A DNA stretch of 64,000 bases from Leclercia sp. 29361 (GCF_011290365.1 NZ_CP049786.1:1860001-1924000), one strand, 5' to 3'. Positions 46,155-53,455 are shown, counted from the stretch's first letter. Notes: generated from the letters alone by a model not told the origin. Made by a program: numbers and translations.

Positions 46155-48740
46155 TCAGATTGCTGTCAGGCGCTGCCAGATAGCTGATACGTATTTGACC
46201 TGGTGGCGGGCGTCGGCCAGGGCATTATGCTGATCGCCTTCAAAAGGGATGTCGTAGCGCGAGTTCAGCCCAACAGCTTTGCCCAGTTCGACAACAGTAC
46301 GAACATCCCGATAGTTCCAGTGCGGGATCGGGAAGGGAGTGTCGGCCAGTTCGAAAGCTGCTTCCAGAAGTGAGCAATCGAAAGAGCTACCATTCCCCCA
46401 GAGCTGCACATTCTTCGAGCCGTTAGCTGCGTTTTCAGCAATGAAGTCGAGGAAATGCTCCAACGCTTCCACCAGGCCGACCGTATCATCCACCACGATT
46501 GCAGATCGTGCTTCCGGCGATTGCTTCAACCACCAGAGGATGGTGCTGGCATCTGGCCTGGCCCCGAATGACATCGACGATTCCAAGCTAATCACCTGAT
46601 AGTATTCAGCACCGGTTTTCCCGCTGGCCGGGTCAAAGAATACTGCTCCCACAGAAACGATCGGCGCGCCTGGTTTTTTACCCATTGTCTCGAGATCCAC
46701 CATCAGGTGCGTGAACATGGTTTCCGATTTTGAGGTATCTGCCCCCAGTGCCTCCAGTTCCTCTTTCAGGCCCCCCTCCATTACCGCATAGGTTGCATCG
46801 CCAGCCACGGCACCACAGTCAGGGCAACCGCCGCCACCTTCGGTACCACAGCCAGTGCAGATGGTTCCCGCTACGGCATCTGTTTGCGCAGCAGCTGCAT
46901 CAGCGCCTTCGTCTGGTGAAACCGCATCACTATTTTCTCCTTCCGCCGGGTTAGTCTCTTCCATCTGCACATCGCTGGTGGTCTCCTCATTAACCGGTGA
47001 ACGGTCATCATTTTCTGTTTGTTTTTCGTTCATCAGGCCTTCGATGGAGAACATGCCGCCGCCGAGGTTCGCGACCTGCGGCTGACTGGCTAACTCTGCT
47101 TTTTCCGCTTCAATCTTCTCGTTAATTTCTTTTTCCCAGCTAACCTCTGGGGTGTGGCGAGCCGCCGCCAGCACTTCCGCTGTAGGATTCTCGTGGTCGG
47201 TTTCGGTCAGGTTTGCGTGGATGTGTCCGCGAATATGCTTAGGCTCGAAATGAATCCCTTTAAAAGCGCTACGGATCAGCGCAAAAATTGCAGCGCGGGA
47301 GTAATCCAGAATACCGGGCGTTGCGCGCAAAGCTTCAGACCATTCTTTAAACGGACTGTCATTCGCAGCGACGATAGCCTTCGCCTGGCGGAAAACATCA
47401 CTTGGAATGTCGTAAATATTGAAATCTGCTGACAGCGTTGCCAACGCAATCTCAGTATCGAGCCCGTCAAAGTCGGGTTTGTAGTTAGGGTTGCGATCGG
47501 TTTTTCCGCCGCCGCCCGGCTGTGCTGCTGGCACCTCAGGTTCAGCAGCTGGCGCAGGCAGCGGCAGCAACTCAGTTGCAGCATTGAATTCAGCTGTCAT
47601 CGTCTGGTTAACGAACTCCAGATGCGCAACCGGGTTCAGGTGGATATCCTCCGGCGCGATGCGCACCAGGTTGAAGATCGCCGCGCGGTTCACTGCCAGA
47701 ACGCCAGGCTGGTTGCGCAGGATCTTGCTCCACGATTTCCACGGCTCTTCTTTGTTCGCGATAATCTCTTTGGCGCGGCGCGCAATGCTGCCCGGGATTT
47801 CACGATGGTTGAAGTCCATCGGCAGCAGGGCGCAGGCGATTTCCAGATCAAGGGTGTCCAGGGTATGTTGTGTGTCAGTGCCGCGGTCGGTTACGTATCC
47901 ACCATCAGCATTGGTCCCTGAGTCAGTGCGCTGCACGAGGTTAATGCGATTGCCGGCGGCCCACTCTCGCGTCAGGATCCCGCGGTCAATGTGTCCGGTG
48001 TTGAACCACGCTTTGAAGAACTGGATGACGACAGACAGCTCTGTGCGTTTTCCATCAACTGGGAAGATGGTTTTCAGAGCACTGACCACTTTCCAGATGT
48101 CGGGCTCATGTGCTTTCTTGAAGCCCTCAACATTTTCGGCGGCCAGAATAAGGTTCTGCACGTAGCTGTTGTCCACATCCAGCTCAAGCTCCAGTATGGC
48201 CTTCTTCTGCTCTTCGTCGACGTGGTAGAGATAATGTTTGTCCGCGATGAACTGCGCCAGAAGACGCTGACGGAAAGGCAGGGTGGCGACGGTCGTCAAT
48301 ACCGGAAGTTTGCGCTCGCGGAACTCTCTTACCGCATCACAAACCGTTTCGGTACCATCTGCATCAACAATGCTTTCGCCAGTTTCGATATCCACGCTAT
48401 CGACGATAGTGGTGTCGGTACCCTCAACAACTTTTCCGTCTGGATGAGGTTGCTGCGCAGTGCCGGCAATCACATTCCAGGTTCGCTGGTCGTCAGCCAG
48501 TTCGTAGCATTTGCACCAGGTGTAATCAATCACGCCTTCTTCAGGTAGATCGTCAACAACAGGCATGTCGGTACGAACAGGCTTGGCGTAGTCCTTACCG
48601 CGGCCAGTTTCGATACCTACATCTTCCAGCGCGACGTCCAGCTGCAGCGCAGCGCGTGACGCCGTATTGGCACTGAACCAGATAACACCGTCAGGTTTGC
48701 CGGATTTCTGAGTCGCCTTAATATGATAAAAAAATTCCAT
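46155..48740 (-). CDS. Large phage exonuclease with DEDDh 3'-5' exonuclease domain
   Basis: 861-residue early protein of the kind often annotated exodeoxyribonuclease VIII in Gifsy-like phages. Layout: N-terminal domain 1-95 (MEFFYHIKATQKSGKPDGVIWF), a mixed region, then two copies of an approximately 80-residue repeat (about 297-375 and 427-505). Next come a helical linker, an acidic disordered stretch (570-625), a zinc-ribbon-like C628-C631-C639-C642, and a C-terminal DEDDh nuclease: D682/E684 (MVDLETMG), D788 (SSFDCSLLE), H838 and D843 (HNALADARH). All catalytic residues are present. I do not see the RecB-type nuclease of true RecE. Likely works in phage recombination or DNA protection; the exact role is unknown. 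Confidence 0.8.
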   Translation of the reverse strand: MEFFYHIKATQKSGKPDGVIWFSANTASRAALQLDVALEDVGIETGRGKDYAKPVRTDMPVVDDLPEEGVIDYTWCKCYELADDQRTWNVIAGTAQQPHPDGKVVEGTDTTIVDSVDIETGESIVDADGTETVCDAVREFRERKLPVLTTVATLPFRQRLLAQFIADKHYLYHVDEEQKKAILELELDVDNSYVQNLILAAENVEGFKKAHEPDIWKVVSALKTIFPVDGKRTELSVVIQFFKAWFNTGHIDRGILTREWAAGNRINLVQRTDSGTNADGGYVTDRGTDTQHTLDTLDLEIACALLPMDFNHREIPGSIARRAKEIIANKEEPWKSWSKILRNQPGVLAVNRAAIFNLVRIAPEDIHLNPVAHLEFVNQTMTAEFNAATELLPLPAPAAEPEVPAAQPGGGGKTDRNPNYKPDFDGLDTEIALATLSADFNIYDIPSDVFRQAKAIVAANDSPFKEWSEALRATPGILDYSRAAIFALIRSAFKGIHFEPKHIRGHIHANLTETDHENPTAEVLAAARHTPEVSWEKEINEKIEAEKAELASQPQVANLGGGMFSIEGLMNEKQTENDDRSPVNEETTSDVQMEETNPAEGENSDAVSPDEGADAAAAQTDAVAGTICTGCGTEGGGGCPDCGAVAGDATYAVMEGGLKEELEALGADTSKSETMFTHLMVDLETMGKKPGAPIVSVGAVFFDPASGKTGAEYYQVISLESSMSFGARPDASTILWWLKQSPEARSAIVVDDTVGLVEALEHFLDFIAENAANGSKNVQLWGNGSSFDCSLLEAAFELADTPFPIPHWNYRDVRTVVELGKAVGLNSRYDIPFEGDQHNALADARHQVKYVSAIWQRLTAI

Positions 48741-48801
48741 GGTGGAGCCTCGTTTGGGTGTAAGATACCCAACAGCTAATGAGCGCTGCTTAGGTAGTGG
48801 T

Positions 48802-48820
48802 CATTGGTCAAAACTCGATT
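48802..48820 (-). repeat. 19-bp intercistronic repeat, copy 1
   Basis: Identical 19-mer found three times in the phage early region; in the direction of transcription it reads AATCGAGTTTTGACCAATG. This copy lies between the Rrf2-type gene and the exonuclease gene and matches copy 3 for five further bases. Confidence 0.85.
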
Positions 48821-48877
48821 CCGGAAAGCTTTGGTCGGCTGACCGGGTACTGAACCCGCCTTGCGCGGGTTTTGTGC

Positions 48878-49219
48878 TTATCGGGCGCTGGGCTTGTTCG
48901 CCAGCTGAGAGATAAGCACTCCGTCAAGTGCAACAAGAACCGGGTCGAACGTGGTATTCGACGGGATCTTGCTGACTGCGCGGATGACTGCTGAAACTGA
49001 GATATCACCTTCACGAAGGCTATATCCGCCGCCCGGTCCTCTGTGTGAGGTGACCAGCTTGCCGCTGCGCAGCCGCTTAAAAATTTGCTCCAGGTAGGAA
49101 ACTGAGAGCTTCGATTCTTTACTCAGTGTGGCGAGGGGTACTGGCTTGCCGCAGTAGATTCTTTCCAGAACCGCAACAGCCTGTACAGATGCCATCACTC
49201 GTTTCATTCCAAATTCCAT
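48878..49219 (-). CDS. Rrf2-type winged-helix regulator (phage)
   Basis: 113-residue protein with the Rrf2/IscR DNA-binding pattern: LATLSKESKLSVSYLEQIFKRLRSGKLVTSHRGPGGGYSLREGDISVSAVIRAV (about 29-85). The three-cysteine Fe-S cluster segment of IscR is absent; the only Cys is in the first helix region (YCGKP). It therefore probably does not sense iron-sulphur status in the usual way. AAGGGA precedes the ATG. It lies in the leftward early operon between the exonuclease and a DUF1482 gene. Target unknown. Confidence 0.8.
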   Translation of the reverse strand: MEFGMKRVMASVQAVAVLERIYCGKPVPLATLSKESKLSVSYLEQIFKRLRSGKLVTSHRGPGGGYSLREGDISVSAVIRAVSKIPSNTTFDPVLVALDGVLISQLANKPSAR

Positions 49220-49246
49220 AATGGATCCCTTCAGGGCCAGTCAGGC

Positions 49247-49265
49247 CATTGGTCAAAACTCGATT
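49247..49265 (-). repeat. 19-bp intercistronic repeat, copy 2
   Basis: Second exact copy of AATCGAGTTTTGACCAATG (transcribed sense), overlapping the stop codon of the DUF1482 gene (TAATCGAG). Confidence 0.85.
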
Positions 49266-49446
49266 AAAAATGTAACGCTGGCTGTTGGTCGTCAGCCGGT
49301 TTGTACGGGTAACACTGTCCTTTAACGTGCTGCTCTGCGGCAGCTGCTTCACAAACCGCCTCGGTCTTATAAACCCCGAGCATGATGTCTGAGCATTCCC
49401 CGGTGAGGGCGCAGACGTTAACGATTAAGGCGAAAAGCGAGTTCAT
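49264..49446 (-). CDS. DUF1482 family small protein
   Basis: 60-residue protein MNSLFALIVNVCALTGECSDIMLGVYKTEAVCEAAAAEQHVKGQCYPYKP..., a known small family of enterobacterial phages. Four cysteines (12, 18, 32, 45) suggest two disulphides, and the hydrophobic N-terminus (FALIVNVCAL) suggests an exported or membrane-associated peptide. Function unknown. Its ATG overlaps the stop of the upstream 40-residue gene (ATGA). Confidence 0.75.
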   Translation of the reverse strand: MNSLFALIVNVCALTGECSDIMLGVYKTEAVCEAAAAEQHVKGQCYPYKPADDQQPALHF

Positions 49447-49565
49447 GCGTTGAGCTCTGGATTGCCTTTTTGCGCCATGAAGTAGCAGAACTTGCGGATC
49501 AGGACTTCAACAATGTTGAGGCGAATAGCCTGCTGTTTAACGGGATTACGTGCGTAGTCGATCAT
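49443..49565 (-). CDS. 40-residue phage early peptide
   Basis: Short gene on the minus strand, product MIDYARNPVKQQAIRLNIVE... ending NPELNA. AGGAG lies seven bases before the ATG, and its TGA overlaps the start of the DUF1482 gene, indicating coupled translation in the leftward operon. Amphipathic, with a helix-like middle (AIRLNIVEVLIRKFCYFMAQ). No recognised family; similar tiny peptides occur at this place in lambdoid phages. Confidence 0.65.
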   Translation of the reverse strand: MIDYARNPVKQQAIRLNIVEVLIRKFCYFMAQKGNPELNA

Positions 49566-49656
49566 GGTTATCTCCTGTTTAATTTTGCCTGTCGTATCGC
49601 GGCCCTAACTTCAGTGCTATTGTGGTAATTCCCATACTGTAACGAGGGAATTAACT

Positions 49657-49848
49657 GTGGAAAAAGAAGAGAAGGTCTTGTATTTAACTCGCCTAGCGGT
49701 TGATACATATAACTCCTACCGTTCTGCTCAAATCTCATCCGGTCGAAATCTTTCAGACCAACACGATCCTGTTGAAGAGATTGAAAAACTCTATGTAAAA
49801 TTCGAAGTCTTTCTTAACCAGAAGCTCGCAGAAGACGAATGGAAATAG
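49657..49848 (+). CDS. 63-residue hypothetical phage protein
   Basis: GTG start with GAGGGA eight bases upstream; product MEKEEKVLYLTRLAVDTYNSYRSAQ...FLNQKLAEDEWK, charged and helical. It runs opposite to its neighbours in the leftward operon, which is unusual for this region and lowers certainty. No family recognised. Its last 35 bases overlap a minus-strand small gene. Confidence 0.5.
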   Translation: MEKEEKVLYLTRLAVDTYNSYRSAQISSGRNLSDQHDPVEEIEKLYVKFEVFLNQKLAEDEWK

Positions 49849-49939
49849 GGTTATATGCTTTCCAGCCAGACCCATTTCTCCAGAGTGAGCCTTTGCAATG
49901 TGCATAAAGCTCACTCTTTCTGATGTCCATGTAATCCAC
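49814..49939 (-). CDS. 41-residue hypothetical phage peptide
   Basis: GTG start with AGGAG eight bases upstream; product MDYMDIRKSELYAHCKGSLW...ISIRLLRASG. It would be the first gene of the leftward operon after the immunity region. The frame is open for 47 more codons upstream but has no better start. No family recognised. Confidence 0.4.
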   Translation of the reverse strand: MDYMDIRKSELYAHCKGSLWRNGSGWKAYNPISIRLLRASG

Positions 49940-50281
49940 AATTTTTACTCCTATATCAGCCTGTAACGCTGGCAAGCGGAACGGTACTATCTGCTGCGCA
50001 TTGTTTGTATGTGCTTTGCTGGCGCCCCAGCTGCGGTGGTCAGTCGCTTCTCCGCCTGAAAAACTCGATAAACTCAGCAAATAGCTGGTTCACCGCAAAG
50101 CACATTCTCTGGTCATCTCATCCGGTGTTTCATATGCCGCCGGCAGCTACTACGTGGGCGTCCTGCCTGGATGACTGAATTTGTGAAATCAGACTACAAA
50201 TAAATTTGTCATCAGTCAAACTGATTATGACATATTTTATTTCAATGATTGTTTTAGAAGGGGTTTTAGGTTGGCGGGATA
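49940..50281. other. Gap between leftward operon and repressor
   Basis: About 340 bases with no convincing gene. The part near 50180-50260 is AT-rich (repeated CAGTCAAACTG/ATTATGACAT-like stretches) and is where a leftward early promoter would be expected. I see no nut-like boxA/boxB that I can support. Confidence 0.4.
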
Positions 50282-50312
50282 CAAAAAAAACGCCGCTAAA
50301 AGCGGCGTTTTT
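50282..50312 (-). terminator. Terminator after the repressor gene
   Basis: Symmetrical stem AACGCCGCT/AGCGGCGTT with AAA loop, an A-run on one side and T-run on the other. On the minus strand it ends the repressor transcript nine bases beyond the stop. Confidence 0.85.
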
Positions 50313-50320
50313 GTTCTGTC

Positions 50321-50758
50321 TTAGTCTTTGTTCGGCGTCGGTTCTATTTTTCTTTTGCTCAAGAACTCTGCCATAAACCTATCGAGCTCTTCGAGGCGAT
50401 CACTAGCCAACTGAACGAAGCGTGTTTGCTCTACCTCTGGAAGCTGATCAAACACCTCTAACAAAGCAGCCTGCTTTTCAGTTAACACAGTTTTGCTAGC
50501 TGTAGTGGCCTTAAGTTGAGCCTCTTCTTCATCAGTCATAAAAAACCAATATAGTGGTTTTCCAAGGGCTTGAGGGAATAATGCAAGCTTTTCCTTGCGA
50601 GGAAAGTTACCTGTATTACACCAGTTACTGACTGTTTGAGAATTGACGCCAACTCTTCTGCCTAACTCAGATTGAGATATGCCAGCTTCCTCAAGAGCTC
50701 TTAATAGTCGTTCTTCGAAGTTCATATTCGGATCCAAATTAAACCTATCAGCAAGCAT
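50321..50758 (-). CDS. Phage repressor, XRE type, without peptidase domain
   Basis: 145 residues. N-terminal helix-turn-helix at about 20-60 (ALEEAGISQSELGRRVGVNSQTVSNWCNTGNFPRKEKLALFPQAL), then a helical C-terminal part (TVLTEKQAALLEVFDQLPEVEQTRFVQLASDRLEELDRFM), probably for oligomerisation. The LexA/CI-type Ser-Lys self-cleavage domain is absent, so RecA-stimulated cleavage is not expected; Gifsy-type phages with such repressors use antirepressors. Divergent from the Cro-like gene with an operator-like dyad between them. Confidence 0.85.
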   Translation of the reverse strand: MLADRFNLDPNMNFEERLLRALEEAGISQSELGRRVGVNSQTVSNWCNTGNFPRKEKLALFPQALGKPLYWFFMTDEEEAQLKATTASKTVLTEKQAALLEVFDQLPEVEQTRFVQLASDRLEELDRFMAEFLSKRKIEPTPNKD

Positions 50759-50794
50759 ACAAAGTTTCTTTTCAGTTGTGATTGATTAAGTTTC

Positions 50795-50819
50795 TTGACA
50801 TTGACAAATTATTTATCAA
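50795..50819. promoter_or_regulatory. Immunity-region operator/promoter
   Basis: Two overlapping TTGACA elements (50795-50800 and 50801-50806) and the dyad TTGACAAA-TTA-TTTATCAA (50801-50819, 7 of 8 pairs) lie in the 89-base gap between the divergent repressor and Cro-like genes. Likely binding site for one or both regulators and the -35 region of the rightward promoter. The -10 is not obvious. Confidence 0.6.
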
Positions 50820-50847
50820 TCATGTGATTCCTAAACTAGGAGGAACC

Positions 50848-51078
50848 ATGAACGAAGCCATTCAACAAAAAATAATTTCTTTGTGTGGAAGTCAGTCTGA
50901 ACTAGCTCGCCGCCTGGGTAAGAACTCGCAGACAGTATCAGTCTGGTTTCGCACTCAAGTTGCCAGCACTGAAGTTCTTAATGCCTGCAGGGCTCTGGAC
51001 TGGCAGGTAACTCCGCACGAGTTGCGCCCTGATCTGTATCCAAACCCCACCGATGGTTTACCTCAAAAGGATGCCTGA
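50848..51078 (+). CDS. Cro-like regulator (YdaS type)
   Basis: 76 residues from the ATG with a strong AGGAGGA upstream: MNEAIQQKIISLCGSQSELARRLGKNSQTVSVWFRTQVASTEVLNACRALDWQVTPHELRPDLYPNP. The helix-turn-helix and the tail HELRPDLYP are typical of the YdaS family, which acts as Cro in Rac/CP-933P type prophages. A longer frame from 50782 runs back through the promoter and was rejected. Two bases separate it from the next gene. Confidence 0.82.
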   Translation: MNEAIQQKIISLCGSQSELARRLGKNSQTVSVWFRTQVASTEVLNACRALDWQVTPHELRPDLYPNPTDGLPQKDA

Positions 51079-51080
51079 CC

Positions 51081-51635
51081 ATGCACTCGGTAACTTTTCA
51101 ACATATTAACCAGCAGAATGCCGCTCCGCTGAAATCGAAAAATCATTATGAACCTCGCCGCAGAGACAACTTACGACGCCAGTCTATCTTGGCAGCTGTT
51201 CGTGAATGGGAGCTCACTCTTCCCGGGCAGGCGCAGGACGTTATTACGCAGCTGGTGGCCGAACAGTGGGCCCGGGAGGGTGGCAGAGGGATAACAGTGA
51301 ACAAGCAGAACCTCTATCGCTACCTGAAAAACGAAACCAACTCCAGCAAGTACACGGCTCACGTCATGCAGCTCGCAAACGCGATCGGTTTGGCAATGCC
51401 CATTGAGATCGCCAGAAAGCATGGCCTTCGACAGGGTAAAACCGATATTGAGCTGGTGGCCGATGCAATAAAAGAGACCGGCGAGCATCACCAGGCAAAG
51501 TTGCTGGGCCTGCCGAACGCGAAGCAAGCGAAGGAGGGTTTTGAAAACCTACTTGCCAACGCTGCATTGTTACCCGGAGAGCTTGCCGGCGTGATGATCG
51601 CCCACCTTCAGGCCCTGGCTCCACTTTTTACGTAA
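51081..51635 (+). CDS. YdaT-like/CII-position early regulator
   Basis: 184 residues, directly after the YdaS-like gene and in the place of cII. The middle contains a likely DNA-binding helical part (VNKQNLYRYLKNETNSSKYTAHVMQLANAIGLAMPIEIARKHGL). By position and pattern it belongs with the YdaT-like proteins, CII-like regulators that are toxic when overproduced. I am unsure of the family assignment. Its stop codon overlaps copy 3 of the 19-bp repeat. Confidence 0.55.
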   Translation: MHSVTFQHINQQNAAPLKSKNHYEPRRRDNLRRQSILAAVREWELTLPGQAQDVITQLVAEQWAREGGRGITVNKQNLYRYLKNETNSSKYTAHVMQLANAIGLAMPIEIARKHGLRQGKTDIELVADAIKETGEHHQAKLLGLPNAKQAKEGFENLLANAALLPGELAGVMIAHLQALAPLFT

Positions 51636-51652
51636 TCGAGTTTTGACCAATG
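51634..51652 (+). repeat. 19-bp intercistronic repeat, copy 3
   Basis: AATCGAGTTTTGACCAATG, followed by ACCAC as in copy 1. Here it is on the plus strand, again in the sense direction of its operon and again overlapping a TAA stop. Confidence 0.85.
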
Positions 51653-51701
51653 ACCACCAGCTCGGCTGGTAATACGAGGATTTAGATGGCCCGTATACTG
51701 G

Positions 51702-52463
51702 TTGCTGCGCCACGGCGGCGGCACATGCCAGTACCAGCACAGCGACTACCACTATCACGAACTGACTACCATGCGGCATGAGCCCGGCGCAATTCTTCTT
51801 TGTGGCCACTGCGACAACCAGCTGCGCGAACAATTCACCGAGCGCCTGGCGGAGCTGGCGCGTCAGAACGTCATCGACTGGGTGCTGGACACTACCCGGT
51901 CGGCGCTGGCGATCGATAAGACCCGCGAGATATCCCTGCCTGAGTTGTGCTGGTGGGCTGTTCGTGTCGGCGTCACTGATGCGCTGCCAGAATCAGTTGC
52001 CCGCGAAGCTTTACGCCTGACAGCTGTGAAAGAGACTTACCGTGAGAGCGAGATCGTACCGGCGGTACCGGCCACCAGCATCATCGCCGACAAGGCCCGC
52101 GCGCTACCTGAAGTTCGAGCCATTAAGCCAGTAGTGAGCGTACTTGTGGATCCCGAATCCCCTCAGACCCTGATGAAGCGGCCAAAGCGGACCCGCTGGG
52201 ACAAACCCAAATATCTGGCATGGGTTAAGACGCAGCCCTGCGAGTGCTGCGGCAGACCGTCAGATGATCCACACCATCTAATCGGCTGGGGCCAGGGTGG
52301 CATGGGAACGAAGGCGCACGACAGTCTCGTGATCCCCCTGTGCCGCCAGCACCATACCGAACTACATGACGATCCGGTGAAATTCGAGCGTAAGCACGGT
52401 ACTCAGCCGGAAATGATAATCAGAGTGCTGGACCGGGCATTTGCGCTCGGCGTTCTGGCTTAA
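51702..52463 (+). CDS. DUF968 phage protein with HNH-like zinc motif
   Basis: 253 residues as given, from a TTG. The C-terminal domain (about 170-240) has CECCGRPSDDPHHLIGWGQGGMGTKAHDSLVIPLCRQHHTELHDDP: two Cys pairs and the His residues of a beta-beta-alpha metal nuclease, as in the DUF968 family of lambdoid phages. The N-terminal part (RHGGGTCQYQHSDYHYHELTTMRHEPGAILLCGHC) carries another Cys/His cluster. The start is uncertain: the only good Shine-Dalgarno (GAGGATTT) serves an ATG at 51685 in a different frame. The full family is longer at the N-terminus, so it may be truncated or frameshifted. Confidence 0.7.
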   Translation: MLRHGGGTCQYQHSDYHYHELTTMRHEPGAILLCGHCDNQLREQFTERLAELARQNVIDWVLDTTRSALAIDKTREISLPELCWWAVRVGVTDALPESVAREALRLTAVKETYRESEIVPAVPATSIIADKARALPEVRAIKPVVSVLVDPESPQTLMKRPKRTRWDKPKYLAWVKTQPCECCGRPSDDPHHLIGWGQGGMGTKAHDSLVIPLCRQHHTELHDDPVKFERKHGTQPEMIIRVLDRAFALGVLA

Positions 52464-52476
52464 GGAGCAGTACAGG

Positions 52477-53091
52477 ATGACACCACGTCAACGCCGCATT
52501 CATATCGAAGGTCTGGGTAAAGCAGCTGCTGCACCGAGAAAAAGTTACCTCGGGAAGTTCACGCCTCTTAAGAGTGTTCAGTCTGCATGGATCAAATCCT
52601 TGCTGACGGTCTGGGGCGAATGCGTCGGCGGTAAAACCCGCGCGCAATACCGTCTGGAGAATTTCAGCCAGTTCTGGTCTGAGGTTAAGCAATCGGAGTG
52701 GTCGGACACTCAGCTGTCGCGCATCACTGAGGCGCTGGGTCAGGCGAGGGAAGAGGGGTTCCGTGGCGTTCAGGCAGCGCTGCGTGCCCGGTCCATTCTG
52801 TGGCCGGTGACCCTGTCAGCGCTGATCGAAGAGAGCGAGCGCCGCGATGATGCTGACTTTATCGAGCAGATCATGCTGAACACCTTCGACCTGCACGACC
52901 CGGTGTATCTGGTTGGCCGGCAGTTCTATACCACCCGCAAGAAGATGTCCGACATCACGCGGGAGTTGCAGCACGTGGCCCCCTGGCTCACTGACGGCGA
53001 AGCGCGTAAGCGCGTGCGGTGGTGCCTTGAAATCTTCCAGGCAAAGGTGTTTCTGACCGTGTGCCGGCAGATGAAAACGGAGCAAAACTGA
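52477..53091 (+). CDS. DUF1133-type protein in the Q antiterminator position
   Basis: 204 residues from the ATG with AAGGAG upstream, which overlaps the stop of the DUF968 gene. Pattern LKSVQSAWIKSLLTVWGECVGGKTRAQYR...VRWCLEIFQAKVFLTVCRQM fits, from memory, DUF1133, which occupies the Q site in many lambdoid phages. A candidate late promoter and terminator lie directly downstream, as expected for a Q-type antiterminator. Function inferred only from place. Confidence 0.6.
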   Translation: MTPRQRRIHIEGLGKAAAAPRKSYLGKFTPLKSVQSAWIKSLLTVWGECVGGKTRAQYRLENFSQFWSEVKQSEWSDTQLSRITEALGQAREEGFRGVQAALRARSILWPVTLSALIEESERRDDADFIEQIMLNTFDLHDPVYLVGRQFYTTRKKMSDITRELQHVAPWLTDGEARKRVRWCLEIFQAKVFLTVCRQMKTEQN

Positions 53092-53121
53092 GAGGCCTCT
53101 TAAAAAATATTTCAATTTATG

Positions 53122-53149
53122 TTGAAAACGGGCCAGAAAGATGAATAAT
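53122..53149 (+). promoter_or_regulatory. Candidate phage late promoter (pR'-like)
   Basis: TTGAAA, 16-base spacer, AATAAT, 30 bases after the Q-position gene. A transcript starting about 53156 would reach the hairpin terminator at 53216 after roughly 60 bases, the classical arrangement for Q-dependent antitermination. Confidence 0.55.
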
Positions 53150-53215
53150 TCATTCATGCTTGGCAGAGCTGCGCCACGATGGCAGCGTCGAAAAGCTCTT
53201 ATCAAACAAATTACG

Positions 53216-53241
53216 AAACCTCGCTCCGGCGGGGTTTTTTT
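53216..53241 (+). terminator. Candidate tR'-like terminator
   Basis: 8-bp stem AACCTCGC/GCGGGGTT with a T-G pair, TCCG tetraloop, then T7. Placed just downstream of the candidate late promoter. Confidence 0.75.
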
Positions 53242-53302
53242 ATTATTAATAAATAGCAAATGATATGTATCTTTAAAGATGCAAGCCACGTACAGTGCGC
53301 GG

Positions 53303-53408
53303 GTGGTGAATCCCCCTCAGCGGTGGGGCGGCTAGGCAAAACGAGTCGGGTTTGAAGAACGCGGTTCTGTGGTCTAGCGCAGGGTCACCGGGAGGCACCC
53401 GGCACCAC
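53303..53408 (+). ncRNA. Cloverleaf-like RNA element, copy 1 (C4-like candidate)
   Basis: Closing helix GTGGTG (53303-53308)/CACCAC (53403-53408); hairpin CCCC/GGGG (53312-53328); middle helix GCTAG (53331-53335)/CTAGC (53374-53378); hairpin CCGGG-AGGCA-CCCGG (53388-53402), which joins the closing helix with no linker. An intrinsic terminator follows at 53431. Resembles in layout the RNase P-processed C4 antisense RNA of P1/P7 and IsrK-type phage RNAs; family not confirmed. Confidence 0.75.
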
Positions 53409-53430
53409 AACCTCAGTATCATCTATATCT

Positions 53431-53455
53431 AAGGCTGCCGATTGGCGGCCTTTTT
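53431..53455 (+). terminator. Terminator after RNA element 1
   Basis: Stem GGCTGCC/GGCGGCC with one T-G pair, loop GATT, then T5. The same hairpin recurs after element 2. Confidence 0.85.

Noticed and set aside
46155..48740. Calling the large exonuclease recE
   Set aside because: The C-terminal nuclease shows DEDDh residues rather than the RecB-like motif of RecE, so the symbol would be misleading.
49753..49941. 62-codon minus-strand frame overlapping two small phage genes
   Set aside because: Most of it is antisense to the plus-strand 63-residue gene, and the ribosome binding site fits the GTG of the other minus frame better.
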